A stretch of 45,420 nucleotides of DNA from an uncultured Eubacteriales bacterium. GTDB taxonomy: Bacteria; Bacillota; Clostridia; Oscillospirales; Oscillospiraceae. Shown one piece after another: positions 22,831-30,248 of the stretch. A model generated the notes under the pieces. That model worked only from the letters and a program-made list of their open reading frames with translations. It had not been told where the DNA came from and made no database searches. Location of the stretch: positions 1 through 45,420 of the forward strand of contig URNZ01000010.1 in assembly GCA_900549405.1 (NCBI GenBank). The letters are read 5' to 3'. The stretch's first letter is position 1, and the number at the start of each line of letters is the position of its first letter. Made by a program: the position numbers and the translations under genes.

Positions 22831-23877
22831 GTGATCTCGTTTTCCCATGTGTCAAAGACCTTCGGCACGCCGGAGCATCCGGTGTACGCGGTGCAGGACG
22901 TCTCCCTGGAGATCCGGGAGGGGGAGATATTCGGCATCATCGGCTTTTCCGGGGCGGGCAAGTCCACCCTGGTGCGGTGCATCAACCTGTTGGAGCGGCC
23001 CACCCAGGGCAGCGTGGTGGTGGACGGCAAGGAGATGACCAGTCTGACCCCCGCCCAGCTGCGTCAGGCCAGAAAGAAGATCGGCATGATCTTTCAGCAC
23101 TTCAACCTGATGCCCTCCCGCACCGTGTTCGGAAACGTGGCCTATCCCCTGCGGGGCAGCGGCCTTTCCAAGCAGCAGGTGGCCGAAAAGGTCCGCAGGC
23201 TGCTGGCCCTGGTGGACATCGCGGATAAGGAGAACGCCTATCCCAGCCAGCTGTCCGGCGGCCAGAAGCAGCGGGTGGCCATCGCCCGGGCCCTGGCCAA
23301 CGACCCCAAGGTGCTGCTGTGCGACGAGGCCACCTCCGCCCTGGACCCCCAGACCACCAACTCCATCCTCCGCCTGCTCAAACAGCTCAACCAGCAGCTG
23401 GGCCTGACGGTGGTGGTCATCACCCACGAGATGGCGGTGGTAAAGGAGATCTGTAACCGGGTGGCCGTGATGGAGCACGGAAAGGTGGCCGAGGAGGGGG
23501 AGGTTTTCTCCATCTTCGCCGCCCCCAAGCAGCCCATCACCCAGAGCTTTATCAAGACCACGTCTAACCTGCAAAAGATCGAGGAGCTCATCGCCGCCGA
23601 CTCCCCCGTGACCCGCCTGAATCCCGGGGAGCTGATCGTCCGGCTGTCCTATGTCCAGCGGAACGTGTCAGAGCCGCTGATCTCCTCCATCACCGAGCGA
23701 TTCCATGTGTCGGTGAACATCATCTTCGCCGACATCGAGATCGTTCAGGACGCCCCCATCGGCGGCACCGTGGCCATCATGGGCGGCAAGCGGGAGCAGA
23801 TCACACAAGCGATCGAATATCTCATCGAAAAAAATGTAGGCGTGGAGGTGATCCGGGATGCAAGAGCTGCTGAATAA
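22831..23877 (+). CDS. metN: Methionine ABC transporter ATP-binding protein
   Basis: ATPase of the MetNIQ importer, 348 residues. Motifs: Walker A GFSGAGKST (38-46), Q-loop MIFQHFNLM, signature LSGGQKQRVAIARAL, Walker B LLCDEATSALD, H-loop ITHEM. The C-terminal 75 or so residues form the NIL (ACT-like) domain, with IVRLSYVQRNVSEPLISSITERF and NIIFADIEIVQDAPIGG, which in E. coli binds cytoplasmic Met and shuts the transporter by trans-inhibition. Start is GTG 22831 with GGAGGAGG before it. First gene after the Met attenuator, so the operon would be controlled at both RNA and protein level. Overlaps metI by 20 bases. Confidence 0.96.
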   Translation: MISFSHVSKTFGTPEHPVYAVQDVSLEIREGEIFGIIGFSGAGKSTLVRCINLLERPTQGSVVVDGKEMTSLTPAQLRQARKKIGMIFQHFNLMPSRTVFGNVAYPLRGSGLSKQQVAEKVRRLLALVDIADKENAYPSQLSGGQKQRVAIARALANDPKVLLCDEATSALDPQTTNSILRLLKQLNQQLGLTVVVITHEMAVVKEICNRVAVMEHGKVAEEGEVFSIFAAPKQPITQSFIKTTSNLQKIEELIAADSPVTRLNPGELIVRLSYVQRNVSEPLISSITERFHVSVNIIFADIEIVQDAPIGGTVAIMGGKREQITQAIEYLIEKNVGVEVIRDARAAE

Positions 23878-24538
23878 TTATCTGCCCAACGTGGCCCAGC
23901 GCCTGCCCGATTTTGGTCAGGCCCTGAAAGAGACCCTGGTCATGGTGGCCTGGTCGGGCATCATCTGCTTTATCCTGGGTCTGACCCTGGGCGTACTCAT
24001 CACCGTGACCAAGCGGGGGGCCATTTTGGAAAACAGCCTGGTCTATCAGGTGCTGGACAAGCTCATCAGCCTGTTCCGCTCCATCCCCTTCATCATCCTG
24101 CTCACCTGGGTCATGCCCGTCACCCGGGCCATCATGGGCACCACCATCAACGTGAAGGGCGCCATCGTCCCCCTGGTATTCGGTTCTGTCCCCTTCTTCG
24201 CCCGCCAGGTGGAGAGCGCCCTGGCCCAGGTGGACAAGGGCCTGATCGAGGCCTCCCTCTCCATGGGCTCCAGCCCCCTGGAGATCATCTTCCGGGTCTA
24301 TCTGCGGGAGGGCATCCCCGCCATCGCCCGGGGCACCACCATCACGGCCATCAGTCTGCTGAACCTGACGGCCATGGCCGGAACGGTGGGCGCGGGCGGC
24401 CTGGGCGACTTTGCCGTCACCCTGGGCCATGACCGGAACATGAAGGATATCACAAACGTCACGGTGCTGGTGCTGGTGCTGCTGGTGTGCCTGATCGAGC
24501 TGATCGGCAGCCGGGTGGCCAAGAAGAACACCCACTGA
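23858..24538 (+). CDS. metI: Methionine ABC transporter permease
   Basis: Inner membrane channel subunit, 226 residues with five transmembrane helices. It starts MQELLNNYLPNVAQRLPDFGQALKETLVMV, the standard MetI lead. The coupling (EAA-like) loop is EASLSMGSSPLEIIFRVYLREGIPAI, and the SVPFFARQVESALAQVDKGLIEA segment is strongly conserved in MetI. The start codon lies inside metN, indicating translational coupling. Next is an unexpected enzyme gene rather than metQ. Confidence 0.95.
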   Translation: MQELLNNYLPNVAQRLPDFGQALKETLVMVAWSGIICFILGLTLGVLITVTKRGAILENSLVYQVLDKLISLFRSIPFIILLTWVMPVTRAIMGTTINVKGAIVPLVFGSVPFFARQVESALAQVDKGLIEASLSMGSSPLEIIFRVYLREGIPAIARGTTITAISLLNLTAMAGTVGAGGLGDFAVTLGHDRNMKDITNVTVLVLVLLVCLIELIGSRVAKKNTH

Positions 24539-24575
24539 CAAGTTGCGCAAGCAAGCTGAGAAAGGAAGAGAGATC

Positions 24576-25535
24576 ATGCAGCTGCAAAATCGGAAAGTGG
24601 TCATCATCGGGGCCGGTCACGTGGGTTCCCACGCCGGATTCACCCTCATCGCCCAGGGTCTGGTGGACGAGATCGTCTACATCGACGTGGACGAGAAGAA
24701 GGCCCAGGCCCAGGCCCTGGACCTGACCGACTCCACTGCCTATCTGCCCAGCCGGGCCAAGGTCCGCGTGGGCACCTATGCCGACGCCGCCGACGCCCCC
24801 CTGATGATCGTGGCCGCCGGCCCCCTGCCCGACCTGGCCACCGGCCAGACCCGCATGGACACCCTGCGCCAGACCATCGCCATCATGAAGCACGTGACGG
24901 AGCAGATCAAGGCCTCCGGCTTCTCGGGCATCATCGTGAACATCTCCAACCCCGCCGACGTGGTGACCCACTACATCCAGACCAAGCTGAACTGGCCCAG
25001 CGGGCGCATCTTCTCCACCAGCACCACCCTGGACTCCGCCCGCCTGCGCCGGGCCCTGTCCCAGGCCACCGGCGTGGACCAGAAGTCCATTGTGGCCTAT
25101 GCCCTGGGGGAGCACGGGGAGAGCCAGATGGTCCCCTGGTCCGCCGTGACCATCGGCGGCAAGCCCCTGGACCAGCTGCGCCAGGAGCGGCCCGACACCT
25201 ATGGGGCCCTGGACCTGAAGGCCATCGCCGCGGCGGGTAAGGCCGGAGGCTGGCGCATCATGGAGGGCAAGAACTGCACCGAGTTCGGCATCGGCGTGTC
25301 CATTGCTGAGGTGGTCCGGGCCGTCTTCCACGACGAGGACCGCATCCTGCCCATCTCCGTCCTGCTGGACGGCCAGTATGGCCAGCACGACGTGTACGCC
25401 AGCGTCCCCGCCCGGCTGAACCGGGAGGGCGTGGCCGACATCATTGAGCTGAACCTGACGGAGGAGGAGCAGAAGGAGTTTGCCGCCTCCTGCAAGACCA
25501 TGGACGAGAACTATCGCCTGGCCCTGACCCTGTAA
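24576..25535 (+). CDS. L-lactate/malate dehydrogenase family enzyme, probably an L-2-hydroxyacid dehydrogenase
   Basis: NAD-dependent 2-oxoacid reductase of 319 residues. The Rossmann motif is IGAGHVGSHAGF (11-22). The substrate arginine and catalytic pair can be read as R156 with D153 in LDSARLR and H180 in GEHGE. The mobile loop reads GPLPDLATGQTR (82-93): it keeps R93 but lacks the Gln that gives lactate specificity, so a larger 2-oxoacid is likely, as in L-2-hydroxyisocaproate dehydrogenases. Those enzymes also accept the Met 2-oxoacid. It lies between metI and metQ, which supports 2-oxo-4-methylthiobutyrate as a substrate, by inference. ATG 24576 follows AAAGGAAG; upstream 24543 lacks a site. 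Confidence 0.85.
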   Translation: MQLQNRKVVIIGAGHVGSHAGFTLIAQGLVDEIVYIDVDEKKAQAQALDLTDSTAYLPSRAKVRVGTYADAADAPLMIVAAGPLPDLATGQTRMDTLRQTIAIMKHVTEQIKASGFSGIIVNISNPADVVTHYIQTKLNWPSGRIFSTSTTLDSARLRRALSQATGVDQKSIVAYALGEHGESQMVPWSAVTIGGKPLDQLRQERPDTYGALDLKAIAAAGKAGGWRIMEGKNCTEFGIGVSIAEVVRAVFHDEDRILPISVLLDGQYGQHDVYASVPARLNREGVADIIELNLTEEEQKEFAASCKTMDENYRLALTL

Positions 25536-25677
25536 AGCCCCTGCAAATCGTACCCCCGGGGCCGGAGGCCCCTGATATAAACTCCTGACTTTGATTTTAC
25601 GCCCTCACAGAGGGCAGAACATAAGCTCGGGAAAACCAAAAAGAGATGAAAAACAACAATCATTGGAGGAATCAAAC

Positions 25678-26589
25678 ATGAAACTGAGAAAGACCATCGC
25701 CCTTGCCCTGGCCGCCGCCCTGGCTGCCCTGACCCTCACCGCCTGCGGCGGCAATAACGCCAACGCCAACACCTCCGGCAGCCAGAGCGCCGCCTCCGGC
25801 TCTTCCGCCGATGCTTCCACCGCCGAGCCTGTCACCGTGAAGCTGGGTATCGTGGGCGGCATCAACGAGGACCTGTGGGCCCCCGCCAAGGCCACCCTGG
25901 CCGAGGAGGGCATCGACCTGGAGCTGGTGAACTTCTCTGACTATGTCACCCCCAACCGGGCCCTGAACGACGGGGAGATCGACCTGAACGCCTTCCAGCA
26001 CCGCATCTATCTCCAGGGGGAGATCGACAGCTATGGCTATGAGATCCAGAACATCGGCAACACCTTCATCGCCCCCCTGAGCCTGTTCTCCGACAAGATC
26101 TCCTCTGTGGACGAGCTGAAGGACGGCGACGTCATCGCCATCCCCAACGACCTGACCAACGGCGGCCGCGCCCTGAAGGTGCTGGAGTCCGCCGGGATTA
26201 TCACCCTGGACCCCAACGTCGGCTTTAACCCCACCGTGGACGATATCCAGACCTATAACGTGGGCGTGACCATCAAGGAGCTGAAGGCCAACGTCATCGT
26301 CTCCACCCTGCCCGACGTCACCGCCGCCATCGTGAACAACAACTACGCCCTGGACTTCGGTCTGGCCGCCAGCGACGCCATCTTCGCCGATGACCGCCTG
26401 GACATCGAGGACTATTGGAACCTGATCGCCGCCCGCACCGCTGACCTGAGCGACCCCGCCAAGGTGGAGGTGTTCCGCAAGGTGGTGGAGGCCTATCAGT
26501 CTGACGAGACTCTGGCTGTGTACAACGACCAGTGCAAGGGCTTCTACACCCCCGCCGGCTGGGACCAGGACCTGCTGCCCCAGGCCTGA
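25678..26589 (+). CDS. metQ: Methionine ABC transporter substrate-binding lipoprotein
   Basis: Lipid-anchored binding protein of the NlpA/MetQ family, 303 residues. Lipobox LTAC (20-23, lipidated C23) is followed by an Asn/Ser/Ala-rich tether and the family core: KLGIVGGINEDLWAPAKATLAEEGIDLELVNFSDYVTPNRALNDGEIDLNAFQH, IAIPNDLTNGGRAL near 160, and the C-terminal KVEVFRKVVEAYQSDE. ATG 25678 follows TTGGAGGAATC; the longer upstream frame lacks a start signal. The 142-base gap before it contains two small GC hairpins (25557-25571, 25601-25616) but no obvious promoter. Separation from metNI may let it be made in excess. Confidence 0.95.
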   Translation: MKLRKTIALALAAALAALTLTACGGNNANANTSGSQSAASGSSADASTAEPVTVKLGIVGGINEDLWAPAKATLAEEGIDLELVNFSDYVTPNRALNDGEIDLNAFQHRIYLQGEIDSYGYEIQNIGNTFIAPLSLFSDKISSVDELKDGDVIAIPNDLTNGGRALKVLESAGIITLDPNVGFNPTVDDIQTYNVGVTIKELKANVIVSTLPDVTAAIVNNNYALDFGLAASDAIFADDRLDIEDYWNLIAARTADLSDPAKVEVFRKVVEAYQSDETLAVYNDQCKGFYTPAGWDQDLLPQA

Positions 26590-26630
26590 GGCCCGGGCAC
26601 ACTTGACCGCGTGAGAGAGGACGGAGTACA

Positions 26631-27671
26631 ATGGGACAGACCTTATTATTGAGCGAACAGGACGTGCGGGCGCTGCTGACCATGGAGGACGTGGTGGCCG
26701 CCGTGGAAAAGACCTTCCAGGGCATGGGGGACGGCACCGTCGTCAACCCCTCTAAGGTGAACCTGGACTTGGGGGAGTCGGCCGCCTATCCGCCGTATAA
26801 TGGCTTTATGAACGCCATGCCGGCCTATGTGGGCTTTGCCGATGTGGCCGGGCTGAAGTGGGCCGGAGGCAATCTGGGGGAGCGGAAGAAGCGGAACATC
26901 CCCTATTGCTCCTCCCTCATCATGCTGGTGAACCCCCACATCAACAACTTTATCTCCGTGCTGGACGGAGCCCTGATCACCAACATGCGCACCGGCGCCC
27001 AGACCGCCGTGGCCCTGAAATATCTCTTCAACCACGGCAGCAGCCAGCGCCGCCCCATCCGCCTGGGCATCTATGGGGCGGGGATGCAGGGCCACATGCA
27101 GACCCGGGCCATCGCCACCCTGTTCGACATTGAGGAGCTGCGCATCTATGACGTGTCCCGCCCCGCCCTGGAGCGCTTCCAGGCGGACATGCAGGACGTG
27201 GTCCCCGGCAGGATCATCCTGTGCGACGACCCCAGCCAGGCCGCCCAGGGGGACGCGGTGATCTGCGTCACCCAGTCTAAGGACGAATTCCTGAAGGAGG
27301 AGTGGCTGGCCCCTGACACCATCGTCTTCCCCATGGGCTCCTATCAGGAGTGCGAGGACGCGGTGCTGCTCCACGCGGACAAGATCGTGGTGGACCACGT
27401 GGAGCAGACCATGCACCGGGGCGCCCTGTCCAAGCTGGTGAGCCAGGGCAAGCTGAACGAGAGCAGCATCACCTGCACCATCGGCCAGCTGGCCGCCGGA
27501 AAAGTCCAGCTGGAGCGTAAGCCCGGCGAGCGCCTGGTGTGCATCCCCATCGGCACGGGAGCCATGGACATCGGCTGCGCCAGCGTGGTCTATCAGCGGG
27601 CCCTGGAGCAGGGGAGAGGGCAGTTCTTCGACTTTGGCGTGAGCAGCGCCACCCAGGCCACCCAGAACTGA
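26631..27671 (+). CDS. Ornithine cyclodeaminase / mu-crystallin family protein
   Basis: NAD(P)-binding enzyme of 346 residues, of the OCD family whose members include ornithine cyclodeaminase, ketimine reductases and alanine dehydrogenases. Visible family features are LLLSEQDVRALLTMEDVVAAVEKTF at the start, GLKWAGG, DGALITNMRTGAQTAVALKYL (substrate side), and the Rossmann motif GIYGAGMQGHMQ near 144-155. It ends in GTGAMDIGCASVVYQRAL. The specific reaction cannot be fixed. Its place after metQ and before an aminotransferase suggests an imine or amino/oxo-acid conversion linked to methionine. ATG 26631 follows GAGAGAGGACGG. Confidence 0.85.
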   Translation: MGQTLLLSEQDVRALLTMEDVVAAVEKTFQGMGDGTVVNPSKVNLDLGESAAYPPYNGFMNAMPAYVGFADVAGLKWAGGNLGERKKRNIPYCSSLIMLVNPHINNFISVLDGALITNMRTGAQTAVALKYLFNHGSSQRRPIRLGIYGAGMQGHMQTRAIATLFDIEELRIYDVSRPALERFQADMQDVVPGRIILCDDPSQAAQGDAVICVTQSKDEFLKEEWLAPDTIVFPMGSYQECEDAVLLHADKIVVDHVEQTMHRGALSKLVSQGKLNESSITCTIGQLAAGKVQLERKPGERLVCIPIGTGAMDIGCASVVYQRALEQGRGQFFDFGVSSATQATQN

Positions 27672-27701
27672 CACACAGACATACAGAAGGAGCGAACGAC
27701 C

Positions 27702-28865
27702 ATGAAGGACCTGTCCCGCCGCACGGCGGACTTTACCGATTCCGTCATCCGCCGGATGACCCGTATCTCCAACCGCTATGGGGCGGTGAACCTGTCCCAG
27801 GGCTTCCCGGATTTCGACCCGCCCAAGGCCCTGCTGGACCGGCTGGCCCAGGTGTCCTATGAGGACTTTCACCAGTACTCCATCACCTGCGGCGCCCCCG
27901 GCTTCCGCCAGGCCCTGGCGGAGAAGCAGAGCCGGTTCATGGGCCGGACCATCGACCCGGAGCGGGAGATCGTGGCCACCTGCGGCAGCACCGAGGCCAT
28001 GATGGCCGCCATGATGACGGTGGTGGACCCGGGGGACAAGGTCATCGTGTTCTCCCCCTTCTATGAGAACTATGGGGCGGACGCCATTCTGTCCGGGGCC
28101 GAGCCTATCTACGTGCCCCTGGTCCCGCCGGAGTTCCACTTTGACCCGGAGGTGCTGGAGGACGCCTTCCGCCAGGGGGCCAAGGCACTGATCCTGTGCA
28201 ACCCCTCCAACCCCTGCGGCAAGGTCTTTACCCGCCGGGAGCTGGAGCTGATCGCCGACCTGGCCCGGAAGTATGACGCCTATGTCATCACCGACGAGGT
28301 ATATGAGCACATCGTCTATGCCCCCCACCAGCACGTCTACTTCGCCACCCTGCCCGGCATGTGGGAGCGGACCATCTCCTGCTCCTCCCTGTCCAAGACC
28401 TATTCCATCACCGGCTGGCGGCTGGGCTATACCATCGCCCCGGAGGAGATCACCGAGCGCATCAAAAAGGTCCACGACTTCCTCACCGTGGGGGCCGCCG
28501 CCCCCCTCCAGGAGGCGGTCATCCCCGGTCTGCGCTTCGGCCAGGACTACTATGACGAGCTTCAGGCCACCTACACCCGCAAGCGGGACCTGTTCCTGCG
28601 GGGGCTGGACGACCTGAAGCTGGCCCACACCGATCCCCAGGGGGCCTATTACGTGCTGCTGGATATCTCTGAGTTCGGCTATGACAGCGACCTCACCTTC
28701 TGCGAGGACCTGGCCCGGGAGGTGGGCGTGGGCGCCGTCCCCGGCTCCAGCTTCTTCCGCGAGCCGGTGAACCACCTGATCCGCCTCCACTTCGCCAAAA
28801 AAGAAGACACCCTCCTCCAGGCCCTGAACCGCCTGGGCGATTTGAGAAAGAAACTGGGCAAATAA
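27702..28865 (+). CDS. Class I/II pyridoxal-phosphate aminotransferase, methionine-type candidate
   Basis: Transfers amino groups between an amino acid and a 2-oxoacid. The 387-residue fold-type I protein has the PLP lysine at K232 in SSLSKTYSITGWRLGY, the cofactor-binding NPSNPCGKVFTRREL, DEVYEHIVY, and an RLHFAKKEDTL end holding the carboxylate Arg. The start MKDLSRRTADFTDSVIRRMTRISNRYGAVNLSQGFPDFD resembles the YbdL/kynurenine aminotransferase group; E. coli YbdL prefers methionine. With the dehydrogenase two genes upstream it would interconvert Met, its 2-oxoacid and its 2-hydroxyacid (inference). ATG 27702 follows AGAAGGAGC. Last gene of the met operon. Confidence 0.92.
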   Translation: MKDLSRRTADFTDSVIRRMTRISNRYGAVNLSQGFPDFDPPKALLDRLAQVSYEDFHQYSITCGAPGFRQALAEKQSRFMGRTIDPEREIVATCGSTEAMMAAMMTVVDPGDKVIVFSPFYENYGADAILSGAEPIYVPLVPPEFHFDPEVLEDAFRQGAKALILCNPSNPCGKVFTRRELELIADLARKYDAYVITDEVYEHIVYAPHQHVYFATLPGMWERTISCSSLSKTYSITGWRLGYTIAPEEITERIKKVHDFLTVGAAAPLQEAVIPGLRFGQDYYDELQATYTRKRDLFLRGLDDLKLAHTDPQGAYYVLLDISEFGYDSDLTFCEDLAREVGVGAVPGSSFFREPVNHLIRLHFAKKEDTLLQALNRLGDLRKKLGK

Positions 28866-28869
28866 AGCA

Positions 28870-28908
28870 AAACAGCCGCAGGCGTAGAAAAACGTCTGCG
28901 GCTGTTGT
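28870..28908 (+). terminator. Terminator of the met operon
   Basis: AACAGCCGCAGGCGT pairs with ACGTCTGCGGCTGTT (one G-U) around an A-rich loop; the tail TGTTGTTAT is a weak T tract. Confidence 0.7.
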
Positions 28909-28917
28909 TATAGATGG

Positions 28918-29151
28918 GGTGGCCCTCTCAGTCACGGCTATCGCCGTGCCAGCTCTCCCAAAGGGAGAGCCAAGGCGGGGACTTGTCATTGCGAGGAGGG
29001 CACAAGCCCGACGCGGCAATCCGTTCCTCGCGTCTCACTTGCCTCCCCCTGTGGGGCCGATTCCCCTTGTCAAGGGGAAATGTCCCGAAGGGACAAAAGG
29101 GATAGGGTGAGTGCCCAGTGCGCACGCTGGGCGGAGAGGGCCCAAAACAAT
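28918..29151. repeat. Intergenic BIME-like repeat cluster
   Basis: This gene-free stretch contains CACGGC-TATC-GCCGTG (28933-28948) and GCTCTCCC-aaa-GGGAGAGC (28952-28970), a diverged copy of the unit at 1868-1906. It also holds a GTCATTGCGAGGAGG...GACGCGGCAATCC segment of a kind widely dispersed in bacterial genomes, then CCCCTTGTCAAGGGG, GTCCCGAAGGGAC and GCCCAGTGCGCACGCTGGGC hairpins. No coding potential was seen. Confidence 0.7.
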
Positions 29152-29178
29152 AAAAAAGGACACCCGATTGGGTGCCCC
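29152..29178 (-). terminator. Terminator of the first tRNA-Gly gene
   Basis: On the minus strand GGGGCACCC-AATC-GGGTGTCC is followed by six T. Confidence 0.85.
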
Positions 29179-29181
29179 GAA

Positions 29182-29257
29182 TGGAGCGAGTGACGAGGCT
29201 CGAACTCGCTACCTCCACCTTGGCAAGGTGGCGCTCTACCAGATGAGCTACACTCGC
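29182..29257 (-). tRNA. tRNA-Gly (GCC), copy 1
   Basis: Reads glycine codons GGC/GGU. The 76-base cloverleaf includes an encoded CCA: acceptor GCGAGTG with CACTCGC, anticodon arm CCACC-TTGCCAA-GGTGG with anticodon GCC, T arm AGTTCGAGCCT. It is identical to copy 2 at 30050-30125, and its promoter (TTGACA 29298-29293, TATAAT 29276-29271, 16-base spacer) is duplicated too. Confidence 0.97.
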
Positions 29258-29270
29258 AACAACAGTGATT

Positions 29271-29298
29271 ATTATAGCAAAGAATCGAAAAATGTCAA
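29271..29298 (-). promoter_or_regulatory. Promoter of tRNA-Gly copy 1
   Basis: TTGACA, 16 bases, TATAAT on the minus strand. Confidence 0.9.
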
Positions 29299-29367
29299 GT
29301 ACAAAATGAAAAAAGTTTTTTGGGGGAGAAATAAGACGAACAGGCCCTATGTGCTGCAAACTTGCTG

Positions 29368-29396
29368 TTGAATTTTACAGCAGCATGGGATATACT
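29368..29396 (+). promoter_or_regulatory. Promoter of the toxin-antitoxin pair
   Basis: TTGAAT (29368-29373), 17 bases, TATACT (29391-29396). Start near 29403, so the leader is very short. Confidence 0.75.
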
Positions 29397-29419
29397 ATGC
29401 CTGAAAGGAGCTGATGGAT

Positions 29420-29674
29420 ATGCCGAACATTAAACCCATTTCCGACCTGCGCAATTACAGCGAGGTCCTGCACGACGTGGCTGTGGGCGCTCCTGTTTTT
29501 TTGACAAAGAACGGACGCGGACGGTACGCCATTGTGGATATGCAGGATTATGAGAGAGCGCAGGCGACCATCCGCCTGATGAATGAGCTGGCAAAAGGCC
29601 GCCACTCCGGCGAGACGGAAGGCTGGCTGACGCCGGACGAGGTGAGGGCGCATCTGAAGCGCAAGAGCGAATGA
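29420..29674 (+). CDS. Phd/YefM-family antitoxin
   Basis: Antitoxin of 84 residues: an N-terminal Phd-type DNA-binding fold (IKPISDLRNYSEVLHDVAVGAPVFLTKNGRGRYAIVDMQDYERA) and a charged C-terminal tail (about 60-84) that would wrap the toxin. It usually represses its own promoter, more strongly when bound to toxin. AAGGAG at 29405-29410 favours ATG 29420 (nine-base spacing) over ATG 29414 (three-base spacing). The stop overlaps the toxin start as ATGA, so translation is coupled. Confidence 0.92.
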   Translation: MPNIKPISDLRNYSEVLHDVAVGAPVFLTKNGRGRYAIVDMQDYERAQATIRLMNELAKGRHSGETEGWLTPDEVRAHLKRKSE

Positions 29675-30009
29675 AGAATAGAATTTATTACTCGCCCGAG
29701 GCCCGCCGTGATCTGGATGATATCTGGGACTACATCGTATCAGAGCTTCAAAATCGCTCTGCCGCAGAGCGCGTGACTGACCGTATTCTGGACGCAGTCG
29801 ACCAGCTGAAAAACTTTGCAGAGATGGGGACCCCGCTGTCCTCTATCGCAGATGTTGGAACGAATCATCGGTTTCTTGTCAGCGGCAGCTACATGGTGTT
29901 CTACCGCGTGCAGGGCAGCAATGTCTACGTTGACCGCATCCTCTATGGCCGCAGCGATTACATGAGCGTCTTGTTCAAAGATCTGCTGCGGAAAGAAACG
30001 ATTGAATAA
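29671..30009 (+). CDS. RelE/ParE-family toxin
   Basis: Toxin of 112 residues. ParE-type features are YYSPEARRDLDDIWDYIVSEL at the N-terminus (helix pair), GTPLSSI, and the core strands HRFLVSGSYMVFYRVQGSNVYVDRILYGRSDYMSVLF. Family members either poison DNA gyrase (ParE) or cut mRNA on the ribosome (RelE). The Arg-rich catalytic set of RelE is not evident, and the ILYGRxDY ending is ParE-like, so gyrase is the more likely target. It is coupled to the antitoxin and ends at a strong bidirectional terminator. The pair lies between two identical tRNA-Gly genes. Confidence 0.9.
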   Translation: MKNRIYYSPEARRDLDDIWDYIVSELQNRSAAERVTDRILDAVDQLKNFAEMGTPLSSIADVGTNHRFLVSGSYMVFYRVQGSNVYVDRILYGRSDYMSVLFKDLLRKETIE

Positions 30010-30012
30010 AAT

Positions 30013-30050
30013 AAAAAATCGACAAGTTTCTTTTGAAACTTGTCGATTTT
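30013..30050. terminator. Bidirectional terminator, toxin and tRNA-Gly copy 2
   Basis: A perfect 16-bp stem (30015-30030 with 30035-30050) around TTTT has a T tract on each strand; its edge abuts the encoded CCA end of the tRNA. Confidence 0.92.
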
Positions 30051-30125
30051 GGAGCGAGTGACGAGGCTCGAACTCGCTACCTCCACCTTGGCAAGGTGGC
30101 GCTCTACCAGATGAGCTACACTCGC
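30050..30125 (-). tRNA. tRNA-Gly (GCC), copy 2
   Basis: Same 76 bases as copy 1 at 29182-29257, anticodon GCC, CCA encoded. Promoter TTGACA (30166-30161) and TATAAT (30144-30139) with a 16-base spacer. Confidence 0.97.
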
Positions 30126-30138
30126 AACAACAGTGATT

Positions 30139-30166
30139 ATTATAGCAGAGAATCGAAAAATGTCAA
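30139..30166 (-). promoter_or_regulatory. Promoter of tRNA-Gly copy 2
   Basis: TTGACA, 16 bases, TATAAT on the minus strand. Confidence 0.9.
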
Positions 30167-30186
30167 GCATAAATCGAAAAAATTTT

Positions 30187-30232
30187 GGGCCGCCGGAGAC
30201 GCTGTTTTGCAGCGCCGCCGCCGGCCCGATTT
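30187..30232. terminator. Terminator after the transglutaminase-like lipoprotein gene
   Basis: GGGCCGCCGG...CCGGCCC arms with an inner GCTG/CAGC stem. T tracts flank both sides (TTTTTT at 30227-30232 on +; A run upstream), so it can act on the minus-strand gene. Confidence 0.75.
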
Positions 30233-30248
30233 TTTGGGCTAAATGCAG

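Larger units (their letters stand above)
29182..29299. repeat. 118-bp direct repeat, copy 1 (tRNA-Gly plus promoter)
   Basis: Matches 30050-30167 with a single mismatch. It covers the entire tRNA and its promoter, and brackets the toxin-antitoxin pair. Confidence 0.95.
30050..30167. repeat. 118-bp direct repeat, copy 2 (tRNA-Gly plus promoter)
   Basis: Partner of 29182-29299, one mismatch, same orientation; the repeats lie 868 bases apart start to start. Confidence 0.95.

Noticed and set aside
21482..27671. cysK plus the OCD-family gene as a SbnA/SbnB-type diaminopropionate pathway
   Set aside because: The genes are not adjacent, a full MetNIQ operon lies between, and cysK has ordinary CysK features with its own promoter.
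26646..28790. 714-codon minus-strand frame opposite the OCD-family and aminotransferase genes
   Set aside because: Same compositional artefact; the + strand carries two complete recognisable enzymes.
28915..29151. CRISPR array or coding region
   Set aside because: The palindromes are unequal, with no regular repeat-spacer pattern, and the short frames there have no start signals or recognisable products.
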